Below the pieces are notes generated by a model. The model ran no database searches, had not been told where the DNA came from, and worked only from the letters and a program-made list of their open reading frames with translations. Positions 1-6,440 of a stretch of 13,645 nucleotides of DNA are shown here, in pieces (within the stretch, counting starts at the first letter, position 1; every line of letters begins with the position of its first letter). This stretch comes from Planctomycetaceae bacterium (GTDB taxonomy: Bacteria > Planctomycetota > Planctomycetia > Pirellulales > UBA1268), in assembly GCA_947453875.1 (NCBI GenBank), contig CANGIH010000018.1, forward strand, positions 1 through 13,645, read 5' to 3'. Made by a program: the position numbers and the translations under genes.

Positions 1-527
1 ATGCCGCCGAAGCGCAGCCGGCCCGGCCGCTCGTCCATCACATCCCGGATCACCTCGATCATCTGCGTCAGCCCCTCGAGGGCGAAGTACTCGCACTGGA
101 TCGGCATCAGCACTTCCGTGCTGCCAGCCAAAGCCGTCCGCGTCAGGTCGCCGATCGACGGAGGGCAGTCAATAAGGCAGTAGTCCCAGGCATTGAGCCC
201 GCCGGCAAGATGGGTCTCGAGGACAAGGCTGCCGGCCCGGGCCTGGGCGGCGAGCCGCTCCACGTCACGGACACTCCTGCTACCTGGAAGCAGGGAGAGG
301 CCTGTCACGCCGGTCGCCACCACCGAGCCTGCCAGCGGCATCTCCGACACCAGAGGATGGGATGGGGCCGGAGTCCCTCCCAGGCCGGTGGTGGCGTTGC
401 ATTGAGGGTCGAGATCGACAAGCAGCGTCCGCTGCCCCCCCTTGGCCAATCCCACGGCGAGGTTGGTGGCGGTCGTCGTCTTTCCCACTCCCCCCTTTTG
501 ATTGGCCACGCAGAGAATCCTTCCCAC
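1..527 (-). CDS. parA: ParA/Soj-family chromosome partition ATPase (3' end off window)
   Basis: This is a deviant Walker-type ATPase that works with ParB and parS in chromosome or replicon segregation. The visible 175 codons are about two thirds of a usual 250-260 aa ParA. The translation opens MGRILCVANQKGGVGKTTTA, with the deviant Walker A KGGVGKT at residues 11-17. It continues with LLVDLDPQCNAT (Walker A') and DYCLIDCPPSIG (Walker B), and stops at the edge in RPGRLRFGG. I chose the GTG at 525-527 because GGAAGGA sits 8 bases upstream and the product then starts as family members do. A second GTG at 531-533 is only 2 bases from that ribosome site. The frame stays open further upstream to a TGA inside the parS-like site at 693-706, with no ATG. 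Downstream, off the window, parB would be expected. Confidence 0.93.
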   Translation of the reverse strand, partial: MGRILCVANQKGGVGKTTTATNLAVGLAKGGQRTLLVDLDPQCNATTGLGGTPAPSHPLVSEMPLAGSVVATGVTGLSLLPGSRSVRDVERLAAQARAGSLVLETHLAGGLNAWDYCLIDCPPSIGDLTRTALAGSTEVLMPIQCEYFALEGLTQMIEVIRDVMDERPGRLRFGG

Positions 528-558
528 AAGCACATTCCTTCCAGGCGGTCCGCCGCGA

Positions 559-578
559 ATTCCGGGAACATCCGGAAT
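559..578. repeat. Inverted repeat upstream of parA
   Basis: Arms ATTCCGG (559-565) and CCGGAAT (572-578) are perfect complements around a 6-base spacer. The repeat lies about 32 bases before the preferred parA start, where an operator or a leader hairpin could act; many ParA proteins autoregulate. The role is inferred from position only. The repeat would instead be coding if parA starts at an upstream GTG (585-587 or before). Confidence 0.35.
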
Positions 579-692
579 ATCGGCCACCGTCGGCACGATC
601 GTCGTGCCGGAAGGCGGGCCCTTGTCGCAACCGCCCCGTCGTGCAAGGTCGCCCCAGCCGTCAGCCCGGAAGTCACCCGACCCGCCGGAAGG

Positions 693-706
693 GTTTCACG
701 TGGAAC
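693..706. promoter_or_regulatory. parS: parS-like centromere site 1
   Basis: GTTTCACGTGGAAC matches the core of the widely conserved bacterial parS palindrome (TGTTTCACGTGAAACA in the Bacillus form). The central CACGTG is intact, with one asymmetric position between the half-sites. It is about 165 bases upstream of the parA start, where ParB loading sites are commonly found. It is repeated exactly at 777-790. Confidence 0.88.
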
Positions 707-776
707 CGCGCTAACCGTCGCATCGCCCGCGGAATTCCCAGACATCCCATCTTTCCCAGGGGGCCGCGGCGGCAGG

Positions 777-790
777 GTTTCACGTGGAAC
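777..790. promoter_or_regulatory. parS: parS-like centromere site 2
   Basis: This is an exact second copy of GTTTCACGTGGAAC, 84 bases from the first and in the same orientation. Two identical 14-mers with a CACGTG core beside parA are very unlikely by chance. It directly abuts the hairpin at 794-812. Confidence 0.88.
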
Positions 791-793
791 TGA

Positions 794-812
794 CAGCCGG
801 ACATTCCGGCTG
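794..812 (-). terminator. Hairpin after the DUF1015 gene, possible terminator
   Basis: CAGCCGG (794-800) and CCGGCTG (806-812) form a perfect 7-bp stem with a 5-base loop. It begins about 66 bases after the stop of the DUF1015 gene, read on the minus strand. No T-run follows, so it is at best a weak intrinsic terminator or an RNA 3'-end stabiliser. It ends 3 bases from parS site 2. Confidence 0.4.
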
Positions 813-877
813 ATCGGGGTGAACGCCGAGGGTGTCAACGCGATCGACGAGGATCGGACAGGCCCCTGGGAGACGAG

Positions 878-2185
878 CTATCCGAGCGGATTGAACACCA
901 GCCCGCTGGCGAGCTTGGGGTAGAAGAAGGTGCTCTTGGCCGGCATCCGCTCGCCGGTCTCGGCGACGTGCTCGATGTCGGCGACGCTCGCCGGCATGAC
1001 AAGACATGCCAGCGGAAACTGACCCGTCTGGAGCCCCTCCACCACCTCCCGCACCAGATGGACGTACCGAGGGGGTGGGATCTGGCTGGCTCCGAGGAGG
1101 TCGCCAATCACGAGGCGGTGGAGGATCGACACCCCGAGGCCCTGCCAGTCCCGGGAATGCTCCGCCGACACCTGTTCCATTCTCGCGATCCCGGCAGGGG
1201 TGATCCGGGCGAGCGTCCATGTCTGGTCGCCGGCGGTGAAGAGGCCGAGCATCCCCTGATTCTCTTCCAGTTCGATCTGTTCCCACACCGTCGCCGCATC
1301 GCTCGGCCCATGCCCGGCGGTCTCGAGGGTGAAGCAGTCTCCGAGTCGGGATGCCAACTCGGCGGCCGTCGCCACCGCCGGTTCGGAAAACAGCCGGTGG
1401 GTGGGGAGGACAACCAGCCCCGGGTCGCTCATCCCCACGAGCATCATGAGAACGAAGTTCGCCGGGTGGTCCGGGGGGAGCGAGCCGCCGTGGGCCGCCG
1501 CCACTTCGTCCCGGTAGGTGCAGGCGGTCTCGTAGCGGTGGTGGCCATCGGCGATGAAGACCGGCCTGGGGCCCATCAGCCCTGCCACCTTCGCAGCCAC
1601 CGCTTCGTCCGTGAGCGGCCACATCGAGCTTCGCACCCCGAGGTGATCGGTGGCTTCGAGCGGGGGCTGGCCCGCCACTGCCCCGTCGAGCACCTCCTGC
1701 ACCTCCCCGAGTGGATCGGGGTAGAGGCCGAACACAGGGCTGATGTTGGCCCGGCAGGCACGCGTGAGGAGGAGCCGATCCTGCTTCGGCCCCGACATCG
1801 TCTCTTCATGCGGGTGGATGTTGCCGGTGCCGAAGCGTTCCAGCCGCACACGTGCCAGCACGCCACGGCGGACGAATGCCTTCCCCTCCACCGCGAACTG
1901 CTGGTGGTAGACGTAGAGTGCCGCCGCCGGTTCCTCCATCAACACTCCCTGATCGCGCCACTGGCGGAGTGACTTGGCCGCCCGGGTGTAGCGGTTTGTC
2001 CGGTCGTCGTCCCCAGGTTCCTCCCGCCCGAGTTCGAGCCGGATCACGTTCGCCGGGTGACGCCGGGAAAGCTCCTCCTGGAGGGCTGCATCGATGACGT
2101 CGTAAGGCGGAGCGATCACCTGGGAGAGGGCGCCGACATGCTTGGGGTCGTAGCGGAGACCGCGCAGGGGAGCGACATGGGGCAT
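878..2185 (-). CDS. DUF1015 family protein
   Basis: This 435 aa protein is of the DUF1015 family (Pfam PF06245), which is widespread in bacteria and archaea and lacks a settled biochemical role. The family signature IADGHHRYETA is at residues 211-221. An upstream conserved stretch runs from HPHEET (124-129) through GPKQDRLLLTRACRANISPVFGLY. The C-terminus carries the family-typical RMPAKSTFFYPKLASGLVFNPLG. The N-terminus MPHVAPLRGLRYDPKHVG matches how family members start, so I use the ATG at 2183-2185. The open frame continues 64 codons upstream, but that part is low-complexity and crosses the parS-like site and hairpin. There is no signal peptide or membrane segment, so it is likely cytoplasmic. 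It lies between parA and ahcY on the same strand, with parS-like sites on both sides. The gap of 239 bases to ahcY makes a shared transcript uncertain. Confidence 0.9.
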   Translation of the reverse strand: MPHVAPLRGLRYDPKHVGALSQVIAPPYDVIDAALQEELSRRHPANVIRLELGREEPGDDDRTNRYTRAAKSLRQWRDQGVLMEEPAAALYVYHQQFAVEGKAFVRRGVLARVRLERFGTGNIHPHEETMSGPKQDRLLLTRACRANISPVFGLYPDPLGEVQEVLDGAVAGQPPLEATDHLGVRSSMWPLTDEAVAAKVAGLMGPRPVFIADGHHRYETACTYRDEVAAAHGGSLPPDHPANFVLMMLVGMSDPGLVVLPTHRLFSEPAVATAAELASRLGDCFTLETAGHGPSDAATVWEQIELEENQGMLGLFTAGDQTWTLARITPAGIARMEQVSAEHSRDWQGLGVSILHRLVIGDLLGASQIPPPRYVHLVREVVEGLQTGQFPLACLVMPASVADIEHVAETGERMPAKSTFFYPKLASGLVFNPLG

Positions 2186-2306
2186 GGCGGCGGGGCTTTC
2201 TCGGGGTCTTTTTGGATGGCCAGCAGGCAGGGGAAGGAAGGGGGCGATGGTAGCACCTCGCAGACACCGTCTCCCGGGCCGCTTCCAAACAGGGCTCCCG
2301 CCCGGG

Positions 2307-2320
2307 GTTCCACGTGGAAC
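2307..2320. promoter_or_regulatory. parS: parS-like centromere site 3 (perfect palindrome)
   Basis: GTTCCACGTGGAAC is a perfect 14-bp palindrome sharing the CACGTG core and the GGAAC half-site with the two sites near parA. It lies in the gap between ahcY and the DUF1015 gene, about 1.5 kb from site 2, a spacing typical of clustered parS sites. The hairpin at 2334-2365 begins 13 bases away. Confidence 0.85.
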
Positions 2321-2333
2321 GGGTGCAAACGAC

Positions 2334-2365
2334 AGCGGGGGCGTCGCCGGAGCGACACCCCCGCT
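2334..2365 (-). terminator. Strong hairpin after ahcY, likely terminator
   Basis: The arms at 2334-2347 and 2352-2365 are 14 bases each and pair at 13 of 14 positions around the tetraloop CGGA. It begins 59 bases after the ahcY stop, read on the minus strand. The stem is very GC-rich, but only GTCGTTTGC follows, so the T-run is poor. Termination of ahcY is the likely role; the parS-like site 3 lies just beyond. Confidence 0.6.
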
Positions 2366-2424
2366 GGGTGTGGGCAAGGAAGGCTTGGCGTCGCCGGGCT
2401 TCCCGGCCGCCAGCCGCTCCCGGA

Positions 2425-3738
2425 TCAGTAGCGGTAGTACTCGGGCTTGAATGGCCCCTCGACCGGCACGTGGAGATACTCCGCCTGCTTCGGGGTGAGC
2501 TTGGTGAGCTTCACACCGAGCTTCTCCAGATGGAGCCGGGCCACTTCCTCGTCGAGCTTCTTGGGGAGGAGGTGCACGCCGACGTCGTACTTGTCGGTCT
2601 CGGTCCAGAGGGCCAACTGGGCGAGCACCTGGTTGGTGAAGCTGGTGCTCATCACGAACGACGGATGGCCTGTGGCACAGCCGAGGTTCACGAGCCTCCC
2701 TTCGGCCAGCACGATCACCGAGTTGCCGGAGGGGAGGGTGTAGCGGTCGACCTGCGGCTTGATCTCGACCTTCTTCACCCCCTTGGTGTTCTCGAGCCAG
2801 GCCACGTCGATCTCGAGATCGAAGTGCCCGATGTTGCAGATGATCGCGTCGTTGGGCATCTTCGAGATGTGCTCACCGAGGATCACGTCGCGGCAACCGG
2901 TCGCCGTCACGAAGATCTGGCCGCGCGAGGCTGCCTCCTCCATGGTGGTGACCTCGTAGCCCTCCATCACCGCCTGGAGGGCGTTGATCGGGTCGACCTC
3001 GGTGACGATGACGCGGGCCCCGAGGGCCTTCATGGCATGGGCACAGCCCTTGCCGACGTCGCCGTAGCCGCAGACCACCACCACCTTGCCGGCCACCATC
3101 ACGTCGGTGGCCCGCTTGATGCCGTCGGCAAGGCTCTCGCGGCAACCGTAGAGGTTGTCGAACTTCGACTTTGTGCAGGAGTCGTTGACGTTGATCGCGG
3201 GGAGCTTGAGCTCGCCGTTCTCATGCATCTGATAGAGGCGGTGGACGCCCGTGGTGGTCTCCTCAGAGAGCCCGCGGATGCCGCCGAGCAGTTCCGGGTA
3301 CTTGGTGTGGACCATCGCGGTGAGATCACCGCCGTCGTCGAGGATCATGTTCAGCGGCTGGCCATCGGGGAAGAAGAGGGTCTGCTCGATGCACCAATCG
3401 AACTCCTCGTTCGTCATCCCCTTCCATGCGTAGACGGGGAATCCGGCCTTGGCGATGGCCGCCGCGGCATGGTCCTGTGTCGAGAAGATGTTGCAGCTGC
3501 TCCAGGTGACCTCGGCCCCGAGCTCCTTGAGGGTCTCGATGAGGACGGCCGTCTGGATCGTCATGTGGAGGCAGCCGGCGATCCGGGCGCCGGCCAGCGG
3601 CTTCGAGCGGCCGTATTTGTGCCGCAGCGCCATCAGGCCCGGCATCTCGTTCTCGGCAAGCATGATCTCCTTGCGGCCCCATTCGGCGAGCGCGAGATCG
3701 GCGACCTTGTAGGGGAGGCGGGTTTCGACGTGGGCCAA
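2425..3738 (-). CDS. ahcY: Adenosylhomocysteinase (S-adenosyl-L-homocysteine hydrolase)
   Basis: This cytoplasmic NAD-dependent enzyme splits S-adenosylhomocysteine into adenosine and homocysteine, relieving product inhibition of methyltransferases in the methyl cycle. The 437 aa product matches the family. Visible blocks are LPYKVADLALAEWGRKEI (8-25), LHMTIQTAVLIETL (57-70), STQDHAAAAIA (86-96), AINVNDSCTKSKFDNLYGCR (181-200), the NAD-binding CGYGDVGKG (223-231) and the C-terminal KPEYYRY. The last is the usual tail, whose Lys and Tyr contact NAD of the neighbouring subunit. The Cys at 188 stands where Val is usual. The start is TTG at 3736-3738, preceded by AAGGAG with 6 bases between, and no nearby ATG gives a family-like N-terminus. 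It follows trpF on the same strand with a 184-base gap, so it probably has its own leader. Confidence 0.97.
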   Translation of the reverse strand: MAHVETRLPYKVADLALAEWGRKEIMLAENEMPGLMALRHKYGRSKPLAGARIAGCLHMTIQTAVLIETLKELGAEVTWSSCNIFSTQDHAAAAIAKAGFPVYAWKGMTNEEFDWCIEQTLFFPDGQPLNMILDDGGDLTAMVHTKYPELLGGIRGLSEETTTGVHRLYQMHENGELKLPAINVNDSCTKSKFDNLYGCRESLADGIKRATDVMVAGKVVVVCGYGDVGKGCAHAMKALGARVIVTEVDPINALQAVMEGYEVTTMEEAASRGQIFVTATGCRDVILGEHISKMPNDAIICNIGHFDLEIDVAWLENTKGVKKVEIKPQVDRYTLPSGNSVIVLAEGRLVNLGCATGHPSFVMSTSFTNQVLAQLALWTETDKYDVGVHLLPKKLDEEVARLHLEKLGVKLTKLTPKQAEYLHVPVEGPFKPEYYRY

Positions 3739-3744
3739 GGGAAT

Positions 3745-3750
3745 CTCCTT
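3745..3750 (-). promoter_or_regulatory. Strong ribosome binding site fixing the ahcY TTG start
   Basis: Read on the minus strand, AAGGAG lies 6 bases before TTG. It is one of the strongest Shine-Dalgarno sequences in the window and supports the rare TTG start. Confidence 0.8.
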
Positions 3751-3811
3751 CGACGGGGGAACAAGGGACAGATGGACGGGGCGGACGGACTGGGCCCGGG
3801 GCAGTTGACCA

Positions 3812-3825
3812 GACCGCGGGCGGTC
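3812..3825. repeat. Small hairpin in the ahcY leader
   Basis: GACCG (3812-3816) and CGGTC (3821-3825) pair around a 4-base loop. It lies in the 184-base leader between trpF and ahcY. The leader is GC-rich and probably structured. I could not recognise the conserved core of an SAH or SAM riboswitch, so no regulatory call is made. Confidence 0.25.
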
Positions 3826-3922
3826 AGGAGGCGGGACAACCGGTGAACGCCTGGAGGTCGGCTTCCGTTTCTGAGTGGGCCTTCATCTTAGCCGGGTGCC
3901 CGAAATGGAAAAGTCGGGATCC

Positions 3923-4669
3923 TCAGAGGCGGGGGCAATTGTGCCCCAAAGCAGCCACCGCCGCGGCCACGAAAGCCCGTACCCGTGCCGGATCTTTGCG
4001 GCCAGGGGATGCCTCGACACCGCTGGCGGTGTCGACCGACTGGACGCCCGTGGCCCTGATCGCTGCGGCCACGTTTTCTGCCGTCAGCCCCCCGGCGAGT
4101 GCCACAGGGAGGCCGACGTCCCCGGCGGCGAGGAGCCGGCCCCAGTCGACCACCCGCCCCGTGCCCCCCAGGCTTCCGGCAGAGGCCGGGGAGGATTGGC
4201 CAGACGGCACCCCCGCATCGACCAGCAGCATCGCCGGCGGCTGGCCGGCCGCCGCTGCTGCCGCGATCCATTTCCGCGCCGGGGCGAGGGCTTCCTCGGC
4301 AGGGCCATCGTCCCGAAGCCGGACGGCGCGGATCACCGGAAGCGGAGCGAGGGCCAGACAGGTCTCCGGCGGATCCCAAGCCCAGCCGGGCGAGCCCGTG
4401 GGGTGCGGGGCCAGATGGCCATGGAGCTGGATGCAATCGAGGCCGACGTCGTTGGCCACTTCGAGGATCGCCGCGGCGGGCGTCCCGGCAAACACCCCGA
4501 CGCGGAGGATGCCAGCCGGCAGCGTGGCCATCAGCTCCCGGGCCCGTTCGATCGTCACCCGTCGGGGCGAGCCGGCGACGAAGTTCAGCCCCACCGCGTC
4601 GGCACCGGCATCCGCCACAAGGCGTGCGTCGTCCTTCGTCGTCACGCCGCAGATTTTCACTTGGAACAT
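3923..4669 (-). CDS. trpF: Phosphoribosylanthranilate isomerase
   Basis: This enzyme catalyses the Amadori rearrangement of N-(5'-phosphoribosyl)anthranilate to CdRP, the third step of tryptophan synthesis from chorismate. It is a cytoplasmic single-domain (beta/alpha)8 barrel. The 248 aa product shows the N-terminal FQVKICGVT with catalytic-type Cys7. It then shows VGLNF, IQLHG, and LLVDAGVPSG with the general-acid-type Asp151. GGTGRVVDW (168-176), LAGGLTAENV (191-200) and VDTASGVEASPGRKDPARVRAF form the usual phosphate-binding and C-terminal blocks. The start is the ATG at 4667-4669, with GGAG 9 bases upstream; two earlier in-frame ATGs would add only seven untypical residues. No other trp gene is present in the window. 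It is divergent from the ATPase gene at 4923. Confidence 0.96.
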   Translation of the reverse strand: MFQVKICGVTTKDDARLVADAGADAVGLNFVAGSPRRVTIERARELMATLPAGILRVGVFAGTPAAAILEVANDVGLDCIQLHGHLAPHPTGSPGWAWDPPETCLALAPLPVIRAVRLRDDGPAEEALAPARKWIAAAAAAGQPPAMLLVDAGVPSGQSSPASAGSLGGTGRVVDWGRLLAAGDVGLPVALAGGLTAENVAAAIRATGVQSVDTASGVEASPGRKDPARVRAFVAAAVAALGHNCPRL

Positions 4670-4922
4670 GCCAGCCGACTCCATCACCACAGGCCAGGCC
4701 GGGGCGATTCTGACGCCGGAGCCATCGCCCGAGGGGCGACGCCATTCCCGGCAGAACCGTCGCCACCGCCATCACCGCGCCCTCTTTCCCGACCGGAAGA
4801 GTCTACGCCGTGCCGACGCGGTGGAGGAAGCCACCGCGGCTGGTCGAAACAATTGGTGAGCCGGTCCCCGTCAGGGTTCCCGGCGTGCCAGGTGCACCCA
4901 CTCCCAGGAAGCCACCCGCCCG
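4670..4922. other. Divergent intergenic region, trpF / ATPase
   Basis: This 253-base gap must hold the starts of two divergent transcripts. I could not identify convincing -35/-10 boxes. The only clear structure is the perfect 8-bp inverted repeat at 4817-4838. AGGAAG at 4906-4911 is the likely ribosome site for the ATPase, 11 bases before its ATG. Confidence 0.6.
4817..4838. repeat. Perfect inverted repeat in the divergent promoter region
   Basis: CGCGGTGG (4817-4824) and CCACCGCG (4831-4838) are perfect complements around AGGAAG. The repeat sits about 85 bases before the ATPase start. It could be a regulator-binding dyad or a leader hairpin, and the sequence alone does not decide. Confidence 0.4.
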
Positions 4923-6440
4923 ATGATCGCACCTCGTCGTCCGCCGTCGAGCCGACCGTTCCTCGCTGCCCCGCGGACCGACTTCTACCATCCCGCGCGG
5001 GCCATCGATGCCGCCCTCCATGGCACTGAGCGCGCCATCCGGCGCTCCGAGGGGATCGGGTTGATCGTCGGCCCTCCCGGCACGGGGAAGACGCTCCTGC
5101 TGGCCAAGCTCGCCGAGCATGTCCGTGACGACTTCGACGTTGCGCTCCTTTCCGGCGCCCGCATCTGCACCCGCCGCGCCTTGTGGCAGGCGATCCTTTC
5201 GGAGATCGGCGAACCCTATCGGGGTATCGACGAAGGGGAACTCCGCATCGGTGTCATCGAACGCGTCCGCGGGCTCGCTGCCGCGGGGTCGGGGCTCGTG
5301 ATCCTCGTCGACGAGGCCCATACCCTCCCCTCGCGTCTCCTCGAGGAGTTGCGCCTCCTCACCAACATCCCCACGCCGCTACCGGCCGTCCATGTCGTGC
5401 TGGCCGGATCGATGGCGATGGAGGAGCGTCTGGGAACGTCGCGGATGGAGAGCCTCGCGCAGCGGATCGGTGTCCGCTTCTACCTCGAGTCGCTCGACCA
5501 CGACGAAACTGCCGCCTACCTGCGGACGCAGATGAAGGTGGCGGGCCTGCAGTGGGATGCCGTCTTCGAGCGGGGCAGCGACAACGCCGTGTTCACCGTC
5601 ACCGACGGCGTGCCGCGGCTCATCAACCAACTCTGCGATCTCTCCCTCGTGCAGGCGGGCGAGGCGGGTAGGAAACGTGTGGGGCCGGCCGACATTGCCG
5701 CCGCCTGGCGCGACATCCAGCGGCTCCCCGCCACGGCGCTCGGGGACTTCGCCGCCGCCGGGCAGGCCGACGTCGAATCGGTCGATGTCGGTGGTGAGGG
5801 AGAGGTGGGGGGCGAGGTGATCGAGTTCGGGTCGTTCGATGCGGATCCAGCCGAGGTGGCCACGGTCGATCCAGCCCATCTCGGCTTCGACGCCGGCCTC
5901 CCCCTCGAATCGGTGCTGGGAGACCTTTTCGACGAAGGCTCCGACGAGGCCGACGACCACGGCCATCGCGCGACGCCGAGCCGGGCATCCGCGCGGGGCG
6001 AACGCCCCCGTCAGTCGCCGGGGCAGGGCAATCCCTGGTCGGGCCCCGAAGTGGAATTGGTGTTCGACGGCGGCGACGACCCGTTCGCGGAATACTTCGC
6101 CGATGACGACCGGCAGGTGGAGCGGTTGGTGGTCAAGGGCCCGGATGACTTCGCAGGTCGCCGGCACGTCGCCAGTCGCGAGGGCTCGTCGTTGGTCAGG
6201 CAACTCACACCGGGGGGGGCTTGCCCGGCCGCCGACAATGTCGAGGCCGTCGCCCCGCCGGCCATCGGGACATCGACCGCCGTCGTTGATCCCGGTCCGA
6301 TCGACGATTCCGACATGGTCATCATCGAGGAGGATCTGTGGGTGCCTCCGGCGGATGCCGCCCGCCGGGTGATTCCCGTCCGCCTTGGTGACTATTCGCG
6401 GTTGTTCGCGCGGATGCGCCGTGGTGGGACAATCGAGTGA
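4923..6440 (+). CDS. ExeA/GspA-type AAA ATPase with long acidic C-terminal tail
   Basis: This 505 aa protein has an N-terminal AAA ATPase module related to ExeA/GspA and to the ATPases of exopolysaccharide/PEP-CTERM loci. Walker A is GPPGTGKT (50-57), Walker B LVILVDEAH (125-133), sensor-1-like VHVVLAGS (156-163), an arginine-finger candidate lies in LAQRIGVRFYL (about 178-188), and the sensor-2-like GVPRLINQLCD is at 229-239. The N-terminal FYHPARAIDAALHG is the family's substrate-independent start. From about residue 275 to 480 the chain is acidic, low-complexity and probably disordered. It ends in an ordered-looking basic patch, VIPVRLGDYSRLFARMRRG. No transmembrane segment is visible, so unlike ExeA it would be soluble or tethered by a partner. 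Its stop overlaps the start of the glycosyltransferase by GTGA, implying coupled expression. A role in driving assembly or export of a surface polymer is inference. Confidence 0.88.
   Translation: MIAPRRPPSSRPFLAAPRTDFYHPARAIDAALHGTERAIRRSEGIGLIVGPPGTGKTLLLAKLAEHVRDDFDVALLSGARICTRRALWQAILSEIGEPYRGIDEGELRIGVIERVRGLAAAGSGLVILVDEAHTLPSRLLEELRLLTNIPTPLPAVHVVLAGSMAMEERLGTSRMESLAQRIGVRFYLESLDHDETAAYLRTQMKVAGLQWDAVFERGSDNAVFTVTDGVPRLINQLCDLSLVQAGEAGRKRVGPADIAAAWRDIQRLPATALGDFAAAGQADVESVDVGGEGEVGGEVIEFGSFDADPAEVATVDPAHLGFDAGLPLESVLGDLFDEGSDEADDHGHRATPSRASARGERPRQSPGQGNPWSGPEVELVFDGGDDPFAEYFADDDRQVERLVVKGPDDFAGRRHVASREGSSLVRQLTPGGACPAADNVEAVAPPAIGTSTAVVDPGPIDDSDMVIIEEDLWVPPADAARRVIPVRLGDYSRLFARMRRGGTIE

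Larger units (their letters stand above)
528..877. other. Intergenic region holding two parS-like sites; no gene seen
   Basis: This 350-base gap lies between the end of the DUF1015 gene and the start of parA. Open frames crossing it are counterparts of the flanking genes or have no recognisable protein signature. It holds two near-identical GTTTCACGTGGAAC palindromes, a 7-bp hairpin beside one of them, and an inverted repeat just upstream of parA. I see no small gene and no clear sigma-70 promoter in it. Confidence 0.7.

Noticed and set aside
210..923. Long plus-strand open frame of 237 codons
   Set aside because: It lies opposite parA and the parS region, is low-complexity (Arg/Gly/Pro/His), and reflects GC-rich antisense frames.
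2186..2377. Extension of the DUF1015 protein by 64 residues
   Set aside because: It would run through the parS-like site and the ahcY hairpin, and DUF1015 proteins start at about MPHVAPLRG.
2314..3846. 510-codon plus-strand frame
   Set aside because: Antisense to ahcY, which matches its family end to end; the frame has no recognisable domain.
4654..4667. A fourth parS-like sequence, TTTTCACTTGGAAC, 12 of 14 matching
   Set aside because: The central CACGTG is broken and the sequence is explained by the first trpF codons (MFQVK).
6212..6219. Run of eight G inside the ATPase tail, possible phase-variation slippage site
   Set aside because: Single short run in a GC-rich gene with frame intact on both sides; similar runs (about 6903-6909, 434-440) occur in unrelated genes here.
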